Shown here: one piece after another, positions 21,308 to 31,293 of the stretch
How positions within the stretch are numbered: the stretch's first letter is position 1
Layout: every line of letters begins with the position of its first letter
Source of the DNA: Aurantiochytrium sp. KH105
Lineage: Eukaryota > Sar > Bigyra > Thraustochytrida > Thraustochytriidae
DNA length: 41,594 nt
Direction: 5' to 3'
Assembly: GCA_003116975.1 (NCBI GenBank)
Contig: BGKB01000303.1
Span: 1 to 41,594, forward strand
Position numbers and translations under genes: made by a program
Notes under the pieces: model-generated
Database searches by the model: none
Told to the model about the DNA's origin: nothing
The model's input: only the letters and a program-made list of their open reading frames with translations

Positions 21308-24300
21308 TCATTTTCTGGACGCCGCCTCCTCCTGCAAAGCGATAACTTCCCTCACTTGCGACGCGAGTTCTTCGACCTCTTTCTCCAGACCACCGCCTAA
21401 CATTGAGACAAAAAGTGGATTTCCACTCCAACCTGCGCGAAAGGCATTGTGCCAGCTCGATGTCTTGTCCAACCCGGATTCTAGCACGCATGGAATCATG
21501 TTCGCTGGTTTATGACTCTCCAATGCATAATAAAACTCTGTGCGACAGTAGTCATCTTCAGTTCTCTCCTTGTTGACCTTCTCCATGTACCTGCTTGTGA
21601 CAAAGACTATAACCACCTTGGACTGATCGATCCCGTCGGCCATTGACTTGAGAATGTCTTGTTTCATATCGTTCGTGTCGAGCCAGCAGTTGATGCCCCG
21701 AGCCTCGAGAGCTTTGGCCACATTTTGGACAATAACGTGCGTTTCGTGATTTACCCCCCAATCATGCGACAGGAAGGCATGAAAACGCTTATCAGTGCTA
21801 AGTAGACGCTTTGCCTCTTCGCTGGTATCAGCGAAAATTGCGAACGAGGACACGGGCAGCGATCCAATCCCAAGCGAAGGCACCATCTTGCTGCCCTTGG
21901 TGAGGGCATTTTCGAGCTTCTTCATCGAGACGCATGCAGCCTTTAGGTCCGTGCCATTTGAACTGACAAAAAGCCTTGGGCCGAGATTTCCCTTCATGAA
22001 GTGTGAATTGATGGAGTCGAGACTTCTCTTGAGGATCTGGACATGATGCGTCAAGTGTTTGTCTTTGGGCTTTTCAAAGTAGAACATCACTCGTTGACCG
22101 GTCGTCTCCAGTACTACGCCCACATTATCAAAGTTGATACTTGCGAAATCCGCACACAGTGTCAAGACGCGCATATAATCCGAGAGACTCTGAACGATAC
22201 TGGCAACATGACGCTGAAAGACACCTTGAGGCAGAACTCTGAAATCGACGTACGCCAATGCATGATCTCCACCAAGTTGCTCAAAGGCTTCGCTCTTCAC
22301 ATCATCATCAACGGGGCGCAAAATGCTTGGCAAGAGTAGCGCGCCTTCTTCGTCCACTTCATCTTCATCCTCTTCATCTTCGTCACCAATCCAAGGACTT
22401 GGGCACGCCAAAAGCATGGACTTCATCAGTTCCGTCAGGTACTCGACAGGTTGACCTTCCCAGAGACCTTCCAAAAGCTCGCGACTCGCGACTCCACGCG
22501 TTGACCAGCGTTCAAGCGCATCTCTCAGCTCGCTCGAGAAATCTTCGTCACCGAGTAGCCTCTGTTTGTGCCTCTCCATGTGGCCCATCTCCGGGTCGCA
22601 AATGACGCGCGAAAGGTTTTCCAGAAGCCACTGTGGCCGAATCACGACAATTTGGCTCAACATGTCATTCTGCCCAGAGGTCAGGTGTACAAGCACGCCG
22701 AGTTCGTGCATGAACTTTAGCATCTTGTCCACATTTTCCTTTGGGACATAGCATCTTTCTTCGGCAAGCTTTCTCACCGCGTTCAGCGACAGGTAGTCAA
22801 CGTCCTGCGAAAGAAGCTGCTCCAAGCAATATGACCACCGCACAGGTACCTTTTCCTTGACAAAGTTTTCCTTTGCCGCCGAGGCAGAGAGTGCCACGCG
22901 CAGACGAGAAACGCGCTCATCTGCGTCCTGCCGATCCATGTTGTCGATGGGGAAAAAATAGAGGGTTGTCTTCTTCTTTCCTTTGCCCGTCGTGTTGCCA
23001 ATCACAGTCGACAAGCCACCATGTTTTGGGTTTAGCACCTTTGTCCGAAGAATTCGATCGATCTCCTTGTGTTGCTCCAAGGAAGACACCTCGTCAAGAT
23101 AAGTCCCAACAATCGCAATCTTGACGTTTGGTGCGTGAAGGCGAATGGAGTCGATCCAGAAACAGAGGGTCTCCAAGGCCTCCTCTTGCGAGGCGAGCTT
23201 CTCGACCTCTTCTTCCTCGAGAATATTTTCAGAAGGTTCTTTGCCCAGTACCTCGCGCATGTCAAAGACGAGTACGTAGACGCCGTATTGAGTAAGAAAG
23301 AGATGGTGCAAGGCGTAAAAGACCTCCTGTCCACCGTAATCCCAAATCGTGAAGCTGATTTCCTCATCCGGCTCGCCAGCTTTCTCCTTTACCTGAAGAC
23401 GAAGCGGCGTGCTGACTGCTTTCGCGACCTCTTCTTCGTCAAAACGCATCGGTACTGGGCTCGAAGCAGACTTGCGAGATCTGGAAACTCGTGTCGCAGC
23501 AAGTGATGCACGGCGGGAGACGCGCTTAGCAAAGCTCTGCCGGCGATATTGAAGCTTGGAAAGTAGCTCGCCCAGATCGGAGTCGGAGATGTTATAACGC
23601 TCCTTCCAGTCATGCGTGCTTATAAGTGAGAGGTCCACGCCAATTGTAGATTCATGAACGCGTTTGACTGGTTGATCCAAAAGCGTGCGAATCGTCGAAG
23701 TCTTGCCTGCGGCGCCCTTGCCCACAACCATGAGTTTGGCGCGACCCCAGCGGACTTTTTTGTTGGCCTTGAGCGCCTCAACAGCTGCTCTGCTAGCCTC
23801 ATCTGCCTCGTCGCTCCGAAGCTCAATTCGAGCTGGTATGCGGGCCAGAATTCCGGCTGAGATTTTGCCTTCGTCCAAGCTGATTTTGAAAGAGAAATTG
23901 ATCATTAGTCCCTTCACTTCGTCTTTCCTGTGATAGATAACAGAATTCTTGCAAACGTACCTGATTGTTTTCAAAGAGGTGTTCTTCTCCAGCGCTTTCA
24001 CCAAGGCTGCTGCACCCACATCACCGATGTTGTTCCTGCTTAGGCTGTGGTTTTATGTATCAGAGTAAGTACAAAACGCTCATTGCCTTTACCCTTATCT
24101 TGTATAATCACGTCTCTCTGCTTTTTGCTTCCACAATCGAAACGCTTGCCTCCAATCAAACGCAGCAAAACACAACCGAACCAACTTACGACAAAGACGT
24201 AAGCGAGCTGTTCTTGCCCAAGCCTTCCCCGAGTCCAACGGCGCCCGAGTCGCCGATCTTGTTCGACTCAAGACTGTGCATGATGATTGTGGTATGGCAA

Positions 24301-27075
24301 GGTATTCATTGCATTGATTGCATTCATTGATGAGCGCGAAATGGCTGTCAGTATCCACCCTCATGTCGCCGTCGCCGTCGTCTTGGCGCAGTCCCGCCTT
24401 GCTGCTCTCCGCCACGAACGCCCATCTGCCTTGCTTCACGCAGAAATCCACGCATGCCGCCTTCTTGCGTTGTCCAATCCAAAGTCTTGCCTCTAATCAA
24501 ACGCAGCAAAACACAACCGAACCAACTTACTTCAAAGACGTAAGCGAGCTGTTCTTGCCCAAGCCTTCCCCGAGCCCAACGGCGCCATCTGGGCCGATGT
24601 TGTTCGACTCAAGACTGTGCATGATGATTGTGGTGTGGCATGACATTCATTGCATTCATTGCATTCATTGATGAGCGCGAAATGGCTGTCAGTATCCACC
24701 CTCATGTCGCCGTCGCCGTCGTCTTGGCGCAGTCCCGCCTTTCTGCTCTCCGCCACGAACGCCCATCTGCCTTGCTTCACGCAGAAATCCACGCATGCCG
24801 CCTTCTTGCGTTGTCCAATCCAAAGTCTTGCCTCTAATCAAACGCAGCAAAACACAACCGAACCAACTTACTTCAAAGACGTAAGCGAGCTGTTCTTGCC
24901 CAAGCCTTCCCCGAGCCCAACGGCGCCATCTGGGCCGATGTTGTTCGACTCAAGACTGTGCATGATGATTGTGGTGTGGCATGACATTCATTGCATTCAT
25001 TGCATTCATTGATGAGCGCGAAATGGCTGTCAGTATCCACCCTCATGTCGCCGTCGCCGTCGTCTTGGCGCAGTCCCGCCTTTCTGCTCTCCGCCACGAA
25101 CGCCCATCTGCCTTGCTTCACGCAGAAATCCACGCATGCCGCCTTCTTGCGTTGTCCAATCCAAAGTCTTGCCTCTAATCAAACGCAGCAAAACACAACC
25201 GAACCAACTTACGACAAAGACGTAAGCGAGCTGTTCTTGCCCAAGCCTTCCCCGAGCCCAACGGCGCCTTCTGGGCCGATGTTGTTCGAACCAAGACTGT
25301 GCATGATGATTGTGGCATGGCATTCATTGCATTGATTGCATTGATTGATGAGCGCGAAATGGCTGTCAGTGTCCACCCTCATGTCGCCGTCGCCGTCGTC
25401 TTGGCGCAGTCCCGCCTTTCTACTCTCCGCCATGAACGCCCACCTGCCGTCCTTCACGCAGAAATCCACGCATGCCGCCTTCTTGCGTTGTCCAATCCAA
25501 AGTCTTGCCTCCAATCAAACGCAGCAAATCACAACCGAACCAACTTACCCCAAAGCCGTAAGCGAGCTGTTCTTGCCCAAGCCTTCCCCGAGCCCAACGG
25601 CGCCCGAGTCGCCGATCTTGTTCTTGTGAAGACTGTGCATGATGATTGTGGTGTGGCATGGCATTGATTGCATTGATTGCATTCATTGATGAGCGCGAAA
25701 TGACTGTCAGTGTCCACCCTCATGTCGCCGTCGCCGTCGTCTTGACGCAGTCCCGCCTTTCTGCTCTCCGCCACGAACGCCCACCTGCCTTCCTTCACGC
25801 AGAAAGACATGCATGTTGCCTCGTTGATCATTGTCAACATACAATCAGAACTTACCTGAGAATTTGCAGCGACGAGTTCGTGGAGAGCAAGTCTGCGATT
25901 GCTTTGCCGCCAACCTCGCTGATCCCGTTGAAGCTGAGACTGTGTGTTGCCAGTGAAAATAAGATGAAATGTCAGTCTTGTAATTTCAGGATCTGCCGCA
26001 GGAGTGTCGTCACAAGTCCTCTGCACCTATCTCAAGCCACCAACTTACTCCAAGAACGTGAGTATTGTATTGTCGCTTAGCGCATCGACGAGCGCCAACA
26101 CCCCATCGTCTCCAATGTTATTGCTCTTCTCGTTCCACTCGCTTCCAAGACTGTTGACGTCGTGACAATGAGCGAGCCATGTGAGTCTTCGATCAACTCA
26201 TTTCCAGGAGTCCCTCTCTTTGCTTGATGTGACCTTAGCACCGTAAAGATGGCACCAGAGCTGAGTGCTCGACTAGAGGATCCCGGCAATAATTGCACGA
26301 GGCCATTTTTGTGTCAGAACGACAAATTGAGGCTCAACTTACTTCAGCGAGCAGAGCGTGATATTCACGCTCAATGTGTGAGCAAGAGCAACCGCGCCAT
26401 CGACACCAATGCTGTTACACTTGAGACTGCATTCATTGAAAGTCTGTGGCTGTCAGTCTCTTGCTTGTTATGTAACGGCGTCGTTTCGACGCTAATATTC
26501 AGCTGCCTTTACCAGAGTATCTCTTATTGGTACTGTGCCCTAATCAACCCCGCGACAAGCTTCGACTTACGAAAGCGTGGTAAGGGAGCAGTTCTGGTGC
26601 AGGGCTTTGGCCAGAGCAGCGCCGCCCTCTCCATGAATCCCATTCTGTTCAAGACTGGGTGATGGCGACAAGCACATAAAGTCAGTGTCCTGCTGGCGTT
26701 GTGCAGCATTGGACTCAATTGGACCACTCCGGTTCTTCCTTGCGCAAAGATGTGCTCGCTTCCAACAGAGAAAATCCCGCTCAAACGCGAACTTACTTCA
26801 ACGAAACGAGCGAGGTATGTGCGCCAAGCTCTTTTCCCAGTGCCATTGTCCCTTCGTCGCCGATAGAACGCTTGGTGAGACTGCGGATAATTTTGGGAGA
26901 ATACGTCAACAGGCCAAATCGCACGAAACTTTTCGAATCCTTAAGTAAGCACTTCAACGTACTCAATCGTTTTGACGCCGTTCCGCATCAGTTCAATCGC
27001 CTTCTCCACCGCAGGTTGCCCGCTGAGACCTTCCTCGACGCCTTCCTCGGGCGTCTCATCTTCGCGCTCGGACAT
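21308..27075 (-). CDS. LRR-ROC-COR-TIR protein (ROCO family), 13 exons
   Basis: Exons (minus strand, in order): 26963-27075, 26797-26880, 26571-26654, 26343-26426, 26049-26150, 25856-25939, 25549-25632, 25213-25296, 24872-24955, 24531-24614, 24190-24273, 23961-24044, 21308-23879. Total 3627 nt, 1208 residues, in frame, stop TGA at 21308. Every intron is GT-AG and phase 2. Exon 1 starts MSEREDETPEEG. Exons 2-12 each encode one ribonuclease-inhibitor-type LRR (LxxNxIGxxGAxxLxxxLxxNxSLxxL). All are 84 nt except exon 5 (102 nt). The last exon carries a ROC GTPase with P-loop GKGAAGKT (residues 405-412 region), switch STIGVDL and DYGGQE; the usual THxD is replaced by TYLD. A COR-type dimerisation region follows, then an acidic EDEEDEDE linker. 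The TIR domain spans about 1051-1180 (FLSHDW, a BB-loop-like LDTNDMKQDI, DDYCRTEF). Glu1133 sits where TIR NADases keep their catalytic glutamate. Likely cytosolic receptor or signalling NADase; function inferred. Confidence 0.92.
23880..23960 (-). other. 81-nt in-frame intron between last LRR and ROC domain
   Basis: Donor GTACGT at 23960, acceptor CAG at 23880. Its length is a multiple of three and it contains no stop in the reading frame. Retention would therefore add 27 residues between LRR 11 and the ROC domain. I call it an intron because splicing restores the LRR pattern (SLKTI then SLDEGKIS), its borders match the other introns, and it is phase 2 like them. Confidence 0.75.
24190..25855. 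repeat. Five tandem exon+intron units (~341 bp), each with one LRR exon
   Basis: Units start at 24190, 24531, 24872, 25213 and 25549. Spacings are 341, 341, 341 and 336. Each holds an 84-nt LRR exon and a ~257-nt intron (shorter in the last unit) with a CATTGATTG/CATTCATTG microsatellite. Units 24531-24871 and 24872-25212 are identical base for base by eye, including the intron. In the other exons the second half is nearly constant (GAVGLGEGLGKNSSLT) while the opening codons differ. Confidence 0.93.
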
Positions 27076-28794
27076 CGCCCCTTTCGCGCTCGGTGGCCTA
27101 CGCTCGACCTAGCAACCGTGAGCTCTGACAGTCGGTGCGAGCGAGGCTCGAGAGTGGCCAACTGCAAGCACGGCAAGGCGGCCTCGACCTCGAGCGCAGG
27201 CAGGTGCAGGCAGTTCAGGCTTTGCCGCCGCGCCTGGCTGCTGCGCTTGTTGGCCCTGCAGGCAGCCTCTGCCTGGCGCATGCAGCATAGAAGAACGAGT
27301 GCACACGTGGCCGGGCCGGAAGTGCGAGCAAGAAGTTTTCCCGTGCAGGCTCTCTCTCCGTTCTGCGACTACGATCTCTCTCCCCCGCCTCGCCGAAAGC
27401 AAAGCGCGCGCAGCAGCAGCGCGTGCAGCCGCGCCTCGGGCAGCCGCGGCAGCTTTGTCGCGCGCGCACGCGGAGACGGAGGCGCGAGCACGGAGCGCGT
27501 GCCGCCAGCCAGCAGCAGCGCTGCAGCCAGAGCGGCACACAGACAGACATACCTGGCTCGAACACGCTGCAGCTGCCGGGGCTGCGCTGCTCGAGGCGGG
27601 GCGGCGCGACGCCGCGGAGCGAGGAAGGGAGGGATGCCGGCGCTGGCTGTGCGGGAGAGCGCAGCGTCAAGGCGTGCGCGGAGGAGGCAGGTGCGGACGA
27701 GTGGACGCCCGCGGGTCTCTTCTGCGGCCTTGGGCTTGCTCGCGGCGCGAGGAGGTAGATTGGCGCCAGCATGGGCGCCCGAGTCGGGACGGCTCGGCAT
27801 GAAGAGACAAGCGGCGGGAGGGCGGGAGAGAAGGAGAAAGAGGGAGGTCAGGGCAGACAAGAACTACGTGAGCTGGCCGCTGGCCGGGGGGCTGCTGCTG
27901 CTGCTGCCGCGCGGAGCGGGTATCGAGGAGGCGCCCCAGGCGCTGGCTCCGCTGCTGCTGTTGGTCGGCGTGCGGTACCGACCGTCGCCTGCGCTTGGAG
28001 CTGCGGCCGCCACTGCCGAGCCTCGCGGACAGTGTAGCCTGGCTAGGTGTGGGCGCTTCTGCCAGTGGGTCCAGATGGGACAGTCAACATCTGTTAGTCG
28101 ACTAGGTAAGGGCGAACAACGAGAGAGCACGCGTGGCAGTGGCAGTGGCAGTGGCCAAGGTGGCAGTGGCATTGGTTGCAAAGGGGGAAAGGGGGAGGGA
28201 GAGAAGGCCGCAGTGCGAAAAGGTTGCGTCGCCTTGATAGTGTGTGAGTTTGAGATGGACAGAAAAGAGCAACGCGTCTATGAGCGCAGGCGACAGCGCC
28301 GGAAGGCCCTTGCGGCGCTGCCGGCTGCGGCTCCCGGACTGCGTCTTTCTTTGCCGAGCGCGGAGCTTCCTCATGGAAGACAATGCAGAGGCTCTGCAGC
28401 TTTGCGAAAGTCTGCGTTGTTTGCCCCTTCTGCCAAGCGTCATCAGCTGCAGCATGCAGCTGCTGCTGCAGCACTCGCATCGATGTGTGCGGCACGCGCC
28501 GTGCCACAGTCAACGGTGGAGAAAATTTTGTTTGGGGACAGCGATAGCGACCTGGCGGATGAAGGAAGCTTGGTGGCATCGCCCACGTGCTAGGTCCGCA
28601 AGAGAGGGAAGGGCAAGACGAGCACCGGCCACGGCCACGGATCGCAGTCGAAGTCACCTTTAGGAGAAGAAGGCCACTGACGGAGAGCTGAATCGATTTC
28701 CGCGGCCGGATGGCGATGTGCTCCCGGGAGAGAGGGAGGAATGGGTATACTTTCGGTGGCAGACCCGATAGTCTGGTGCGGAGCGTGTAGATGT
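27076..28794. promoter_or_regulatory. GC-rich region upstream of the ROCO gene
   Basis: This is the 5' flank of the ROCO gene (ATG at 27075). Positions 27300-28000 are highly GC-rich with compositional open frames on both strands. A GGCAGT hexamer tandem lies at about 28134-28172. A plus frame from the ATG at 28075 (MGQSTSVSRL...) is open to 28593 but is not convincing as a gene. A GTAAGG donor-like site sits inside it at about 28107. Confidence 0.4.
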
Positions 28795-28814
28795 GGACTA
28801 GTCGCGTCTAGTTT
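28795..28814 (+). promoter_or_regulatory. 20-bp palindromic element, copy 2
   Basis: GGACTAGTCGCGTCTAGTTT matches the element at 30871-30890 at 16 of 20 positions. Copy 3 follows 52 bases later. Confidence 0.5.
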
Positions 28815-28846
28815 TGTAACGCGATAGCACATTTCTTACAGTCATG

Positions 28847-28866
28847 AGACTAGCTGCGACTAGTTC
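28847..28866 (+). promoter_or_regulatory. 20-bp palindromic element, copy 3
   Basis: AGACTAGCTGCGACTAGTTC matches the inverted form of the 30871-30890 element at 17 of 20 positions. Confidence 0.5.
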
Positions 28867-29624
28867 TAGATCGTTCAGGCGGAAGGAGGAGGACTCGGCT
28901 CAGAGCCAAAGTCGCGCGGCGCGCCCCGCGCGAAGGAGATGGGCGGCGGCGGCGCCGGATGTCGAGCCTGAGCTTCTGCGCGTCGGGATGTAAGAGATTC
29001 GAGACTATGACTGGTTTAACAAGAAGGAAAGAGAAAACGTGGACAGAAAGGACGAAAAAGCATCACGGGTCAAGATCGTTGCGCTAAACCGAAACGCGCA
29101 GCAGCTATGTCGCGCCTCGGCGCGGGCGCGGGGCGTGCAATCAGCCATGCGGCTCTCTTCGCATTGATTGCAGTCGATCGGACGTTTCCGATCGATGATT
29201 GCAGTCGTCCGGACGTTCCCGATTAAGACGCAAGGAGAGGGTGAGACGCTTTCTTATCGGGCTTTCTCTTTTGGTGTACGTCTAGAGTGATTGCGAGCCA
29301 CTCGCATGACGTGTAAGGTGGAGATGGCAAAGATCGATTTGCACTTGGTGCGAGATTTTGCGTGCTACCGGACTCCATCAAAGCTTGGCCGAAAGTGCTT
29401 CGAGCTCGCAAACGGAGCGATATCGTGGCCTTTGAACGTAGTGAGCCCTTCCTTTTTTGAGCTTACAGTAGCATGCCTTTGCCAAAGATTGCGTGGGTTA
29501 TTGTGCTCCATGTTGCGAGCGAACTATCATTCTCGGGCTGCTTCAAGTATCAGGTCAAGAAGTTGAAGTCTCTCCTCTCTGTGCTTCTCTCAAAAAGCGA
29601 GTACTGGAGTCCGAATTGAATCTT
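28867..29624. other. Intergenic DNA downstream of the membrane-protein gene
   Basis: GC-rich to about 28980. Then a short stretch reads EIRDYDWFNKKERENVDRKD on the plus strand after a stop, with no other support. A short repeat with a perfect inverted repeat lies at 29163-29223. No gene is supported. Confidence 0.4.
29163..29223. repeat. 31-bp direct repeat containing a perfect 8-bp inverted repeat
   Basis: Two adjacent, slightly diverged copies of ATTGCAGTCG..CGGACGTT.CCGAT. The first holds CGATCGGA-CGTT-TCCGATCG (29175-29194), a perfect inverted repeat with a 4-base spacer. The second holds GTCCGGAC. It could be a protein-binding site or a small hairpin. Confidence 0.6.
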
Positions 29625-30383
29625 TCAACACCTCGCGCCTGCTATGCCAAGTCTTTGCATGATGGAAAGCATGGGCTCAGCAGAGGAGGCGTCTCGTTCA
29701 GCTTCGTTTGGAAGAAAGTCCTGAACCGAGTTTTGCAAACGCATGGGGTCATGCGGCACAATGTATAGCGTCGATGATCGATTCTTTTCTTGCGGTTTGT
29801 AGACGATCTTGAGACACGCAGATTCGTTACTATACCTCATGTCGGTGATGGCGTAAAATGGCACGCGAATTTTATGGTGTGGCAAGTAATAAATCATGTC
29901 TTCTGCAGGATGGCAAACGTGAAAGACTCGTACAACGAGCAAAGCTTCATCGGAAATGCCAATGAATTCGCCAGTCAAATGAATCGTCTCTTGGCAAAGC
30001 GGAAACAAACGTAGTACGATGATGTACAGAACCGTACTTCCCAAGGCGACAGAAGACAATGACGCCACAATGTGGAACTCAGTTCCCAAAAGCAACATTT
30101 TCTCGCAGTCCTCCTCTTTGGAATTTAGATGCGCGGCGCGATTGAATGAAATGCCCATGATGATAATCAGTACCACGCATTGCCAGATGATCATAAACCA
30201 AAGTCTGGCATTCCACATTTCTTCGATAACGTGACGGTTCCCCGTAAGCGTATACAATTCAGCTCTTGTTTGAGGCAGATGTTTCCGGTTCCCATGCGTC
30301 CGTGACGGAAACTCTTCAATGACATCTTCCGTTGGAAAGGCATGTCTGAATGCGCAGCTAGTCGGCGGACCCGCTGCCGTCAT
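29625..30383 (-). CDS. Membrane protein with two transmembrane helices and a PH-like C-terminal domain
   Basis: ATG at 30383, 252 residues, single exon. Hydrophobic helices lie at about 61-80 (LWFMIIWQCVVLIIIMGISF) and 103-125 (FHIVASLSSVALGSTVLYII). They are separated by an acidic, Cys-containing loop of about 22 residues. The remaining 120 residues alternate short strands and turns (LLVVRVFHV, RVPFYAITDMRYSN, LKIVYKP, STLYIVPHDP) and end in a helix. That pattern fits a PH-like or bPH-like fold facing the same side as the N-terminus. No signal peptide. I do not recognise a named family, and the fold call is inference. The next gene on the same strand lies beyond the tRNA at 31130. The upstream 30384-30700 region should contain its promoter. 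Confidence 0.7.
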   Translation of the reverse strand: MTAAGPPTSCAFRHAFPTEDVIEEFPSRTHGNRKHLPQTRAELYTLTGNRHVIEEMWNARLWFMIIWQCVVLIIIMGISFNRAAHLNSKEEDCEKMLLLGTEFHIVASLSSVALGSTVLYIIVLRLFPLCQETIHLTGEFIGISDEALLVVRVFHVCHPAEDMIYYLPHHKIRVPFYAITDMRYSNESACLKIVYKPQEKNRSSTLYIVPHDPMRLQNSVQDFLPNEAERDASSAEPMLSIMQRLGIAGARC

Positions 30384-30870
30384 AGTTCCAGGTTCGGAAG
30401 TTGGCGCGCAAACGGAAACGGGCGGTTCTGAGAAAAGCGACTACGTCTGGATGGGCGAACGAGCGTGGAGGCGGGCGGACGGGCAGGGCAGGTGGACCCT
30501 TTGTACGAATTGATTGGCCTCGTTACGATTCTGCTGCCAGTCCTTTTCTCCGGCGCGGAACGCAAACGCAGGACAGCATTGTAATCCTTTAGTCTATGTC
30601 TCAAAGAGAGATTGTGCACAGTAGCAGTAGGCCTAGTACCTTCCTCGCACGATGAAGGGGTTGGCCGCAACTATTACTGGAAAGCACTTGTCCTAGCACT
30701 ACGCCACTACGGTTGCTGAGGCCATGTGCTCTATCTTCGAGCTCGGTGGCAGCAAGCGCCAGCGAGCTGGACGCGAAGTTTTTCCAGCGCATGAACTTGT
30801 GCGTTTTGGGTTTCGGGTTGCGCTGTCCACAATGTACATGCTCGAAACCCTTTATCATGGTACAGTTCTT

Positions 30871-30890
30871 GAACTAGTCGCAACTAGTTC
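30871..30890 (+). promoter_or_regulatory. 20-bp perfect palindrome GAACTAGT-CGCA-ACTAGTTC, copy 4
   Basis: Two perfectly inverted 8-bp arms separated by CGCA. It lies about 490 bp upstream of the membrane-protein start and 240 bp upstream of a tRNA. This is the best copy of the family. Confidence 0.6.
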
Positions 30891-31089
30891 CATTCTTGTA
30901 GACCTTTGTTGTTTTCTGCACAAGCACCAAAAGTGGATGAAAATGCCTTGCACGCAGCTCGAGGTGAGGTCTATAGTGATTTTTTGAATCTCAAAATCAC
31001 GGATGCAGAGGGAAAAGCTTATTGTTAGTCAGAATGCAGCGACTGTCGTGGAAAGCGTCTTGCTTGTTTTGCGCCTGTATAGAACAAAA

Positions 31090-31097
31090 CTATAGAT
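31090..31097 (+). promoter_or_regulatory. CTATAGAT element upstream of tRNA-Glu copy 2
   Basis: The same octamer as at 16205, 40 bases before the tRNA. Around it the two flanks share ACCG, CAAGTT/CAAG and AGC pieces but are otherwise different. Confidence 0.45.
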
Positions 31098-31129
31098 AGT
31101 ACCGCGCCGCCAAGTGGTCATCAGCAAGC

Positions 31130-31200
31130 TCCGTGTTGGTGTAATGGTAACATCTGACGCTCTCACCGTCAACCCCCGGGTTCGATTCCCGGACATGGAA
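31130..31200 (+). tRNA. tRNA-Glu (CTC), copy 2
   Basis: Identical over all 71 nt to the copy at 16246-16316, with anticodon CTC in loop CTCTCAC. Immediately followed by TA and nine T residues (31203-31211). The flanks differ from copy 1 apart from the upstream octamer and a few bases. This is therefore an older duplication with the gene body conserved by selection or gene conversion. Confidence 0.96.
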
Positions 31201-31202
31201 TA

Positions 31203-31211
31203 TTTTTTTTT
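31203..31211 (+). terminator. Pol III T-run terminator
   Basis: Nine T residues beginning 3 bases after the tRNA 3' end. Confidence 0.85.
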
Positions 31212-31293
31212 CTCTTCGATGAATTTTTTTTCCCAGTAAGCAGCGAGAGAGTCATCTCACACAGTCGATGCGTGGAAATTGAAGTTCTCTGAT

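Noticed and set aside
24630..25180. Repeated ~69-codon plus-strand frames over the ROCO introns
   Set aside because: Antisense to the LRR units; they recur only because the DNA unit repeats.
24190..25855. CRISPR array
   Set aside because: The 341-bp spacing, coding exons inside the repeats, and identical intervening sequence exclude it.
26701..28593. 630-codon plus-strand open frame
   Set aside because: It overlaps ROCO exons 1 and 2 in antisense and crosses a GC-rich tract. Its composition is Arg/Ala/Ser-rich with no domain. The last part (from the ATG at 28075) is slightly better but unsupported.
30600..30720. tRNA-like pattern on the minus strand (GTAGTGGCGTAGTGCTAGG...)
   Set aside because: No B box and no cloverleaf could be drawn. 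Probably chance or a very old tRNA-derived repeat.
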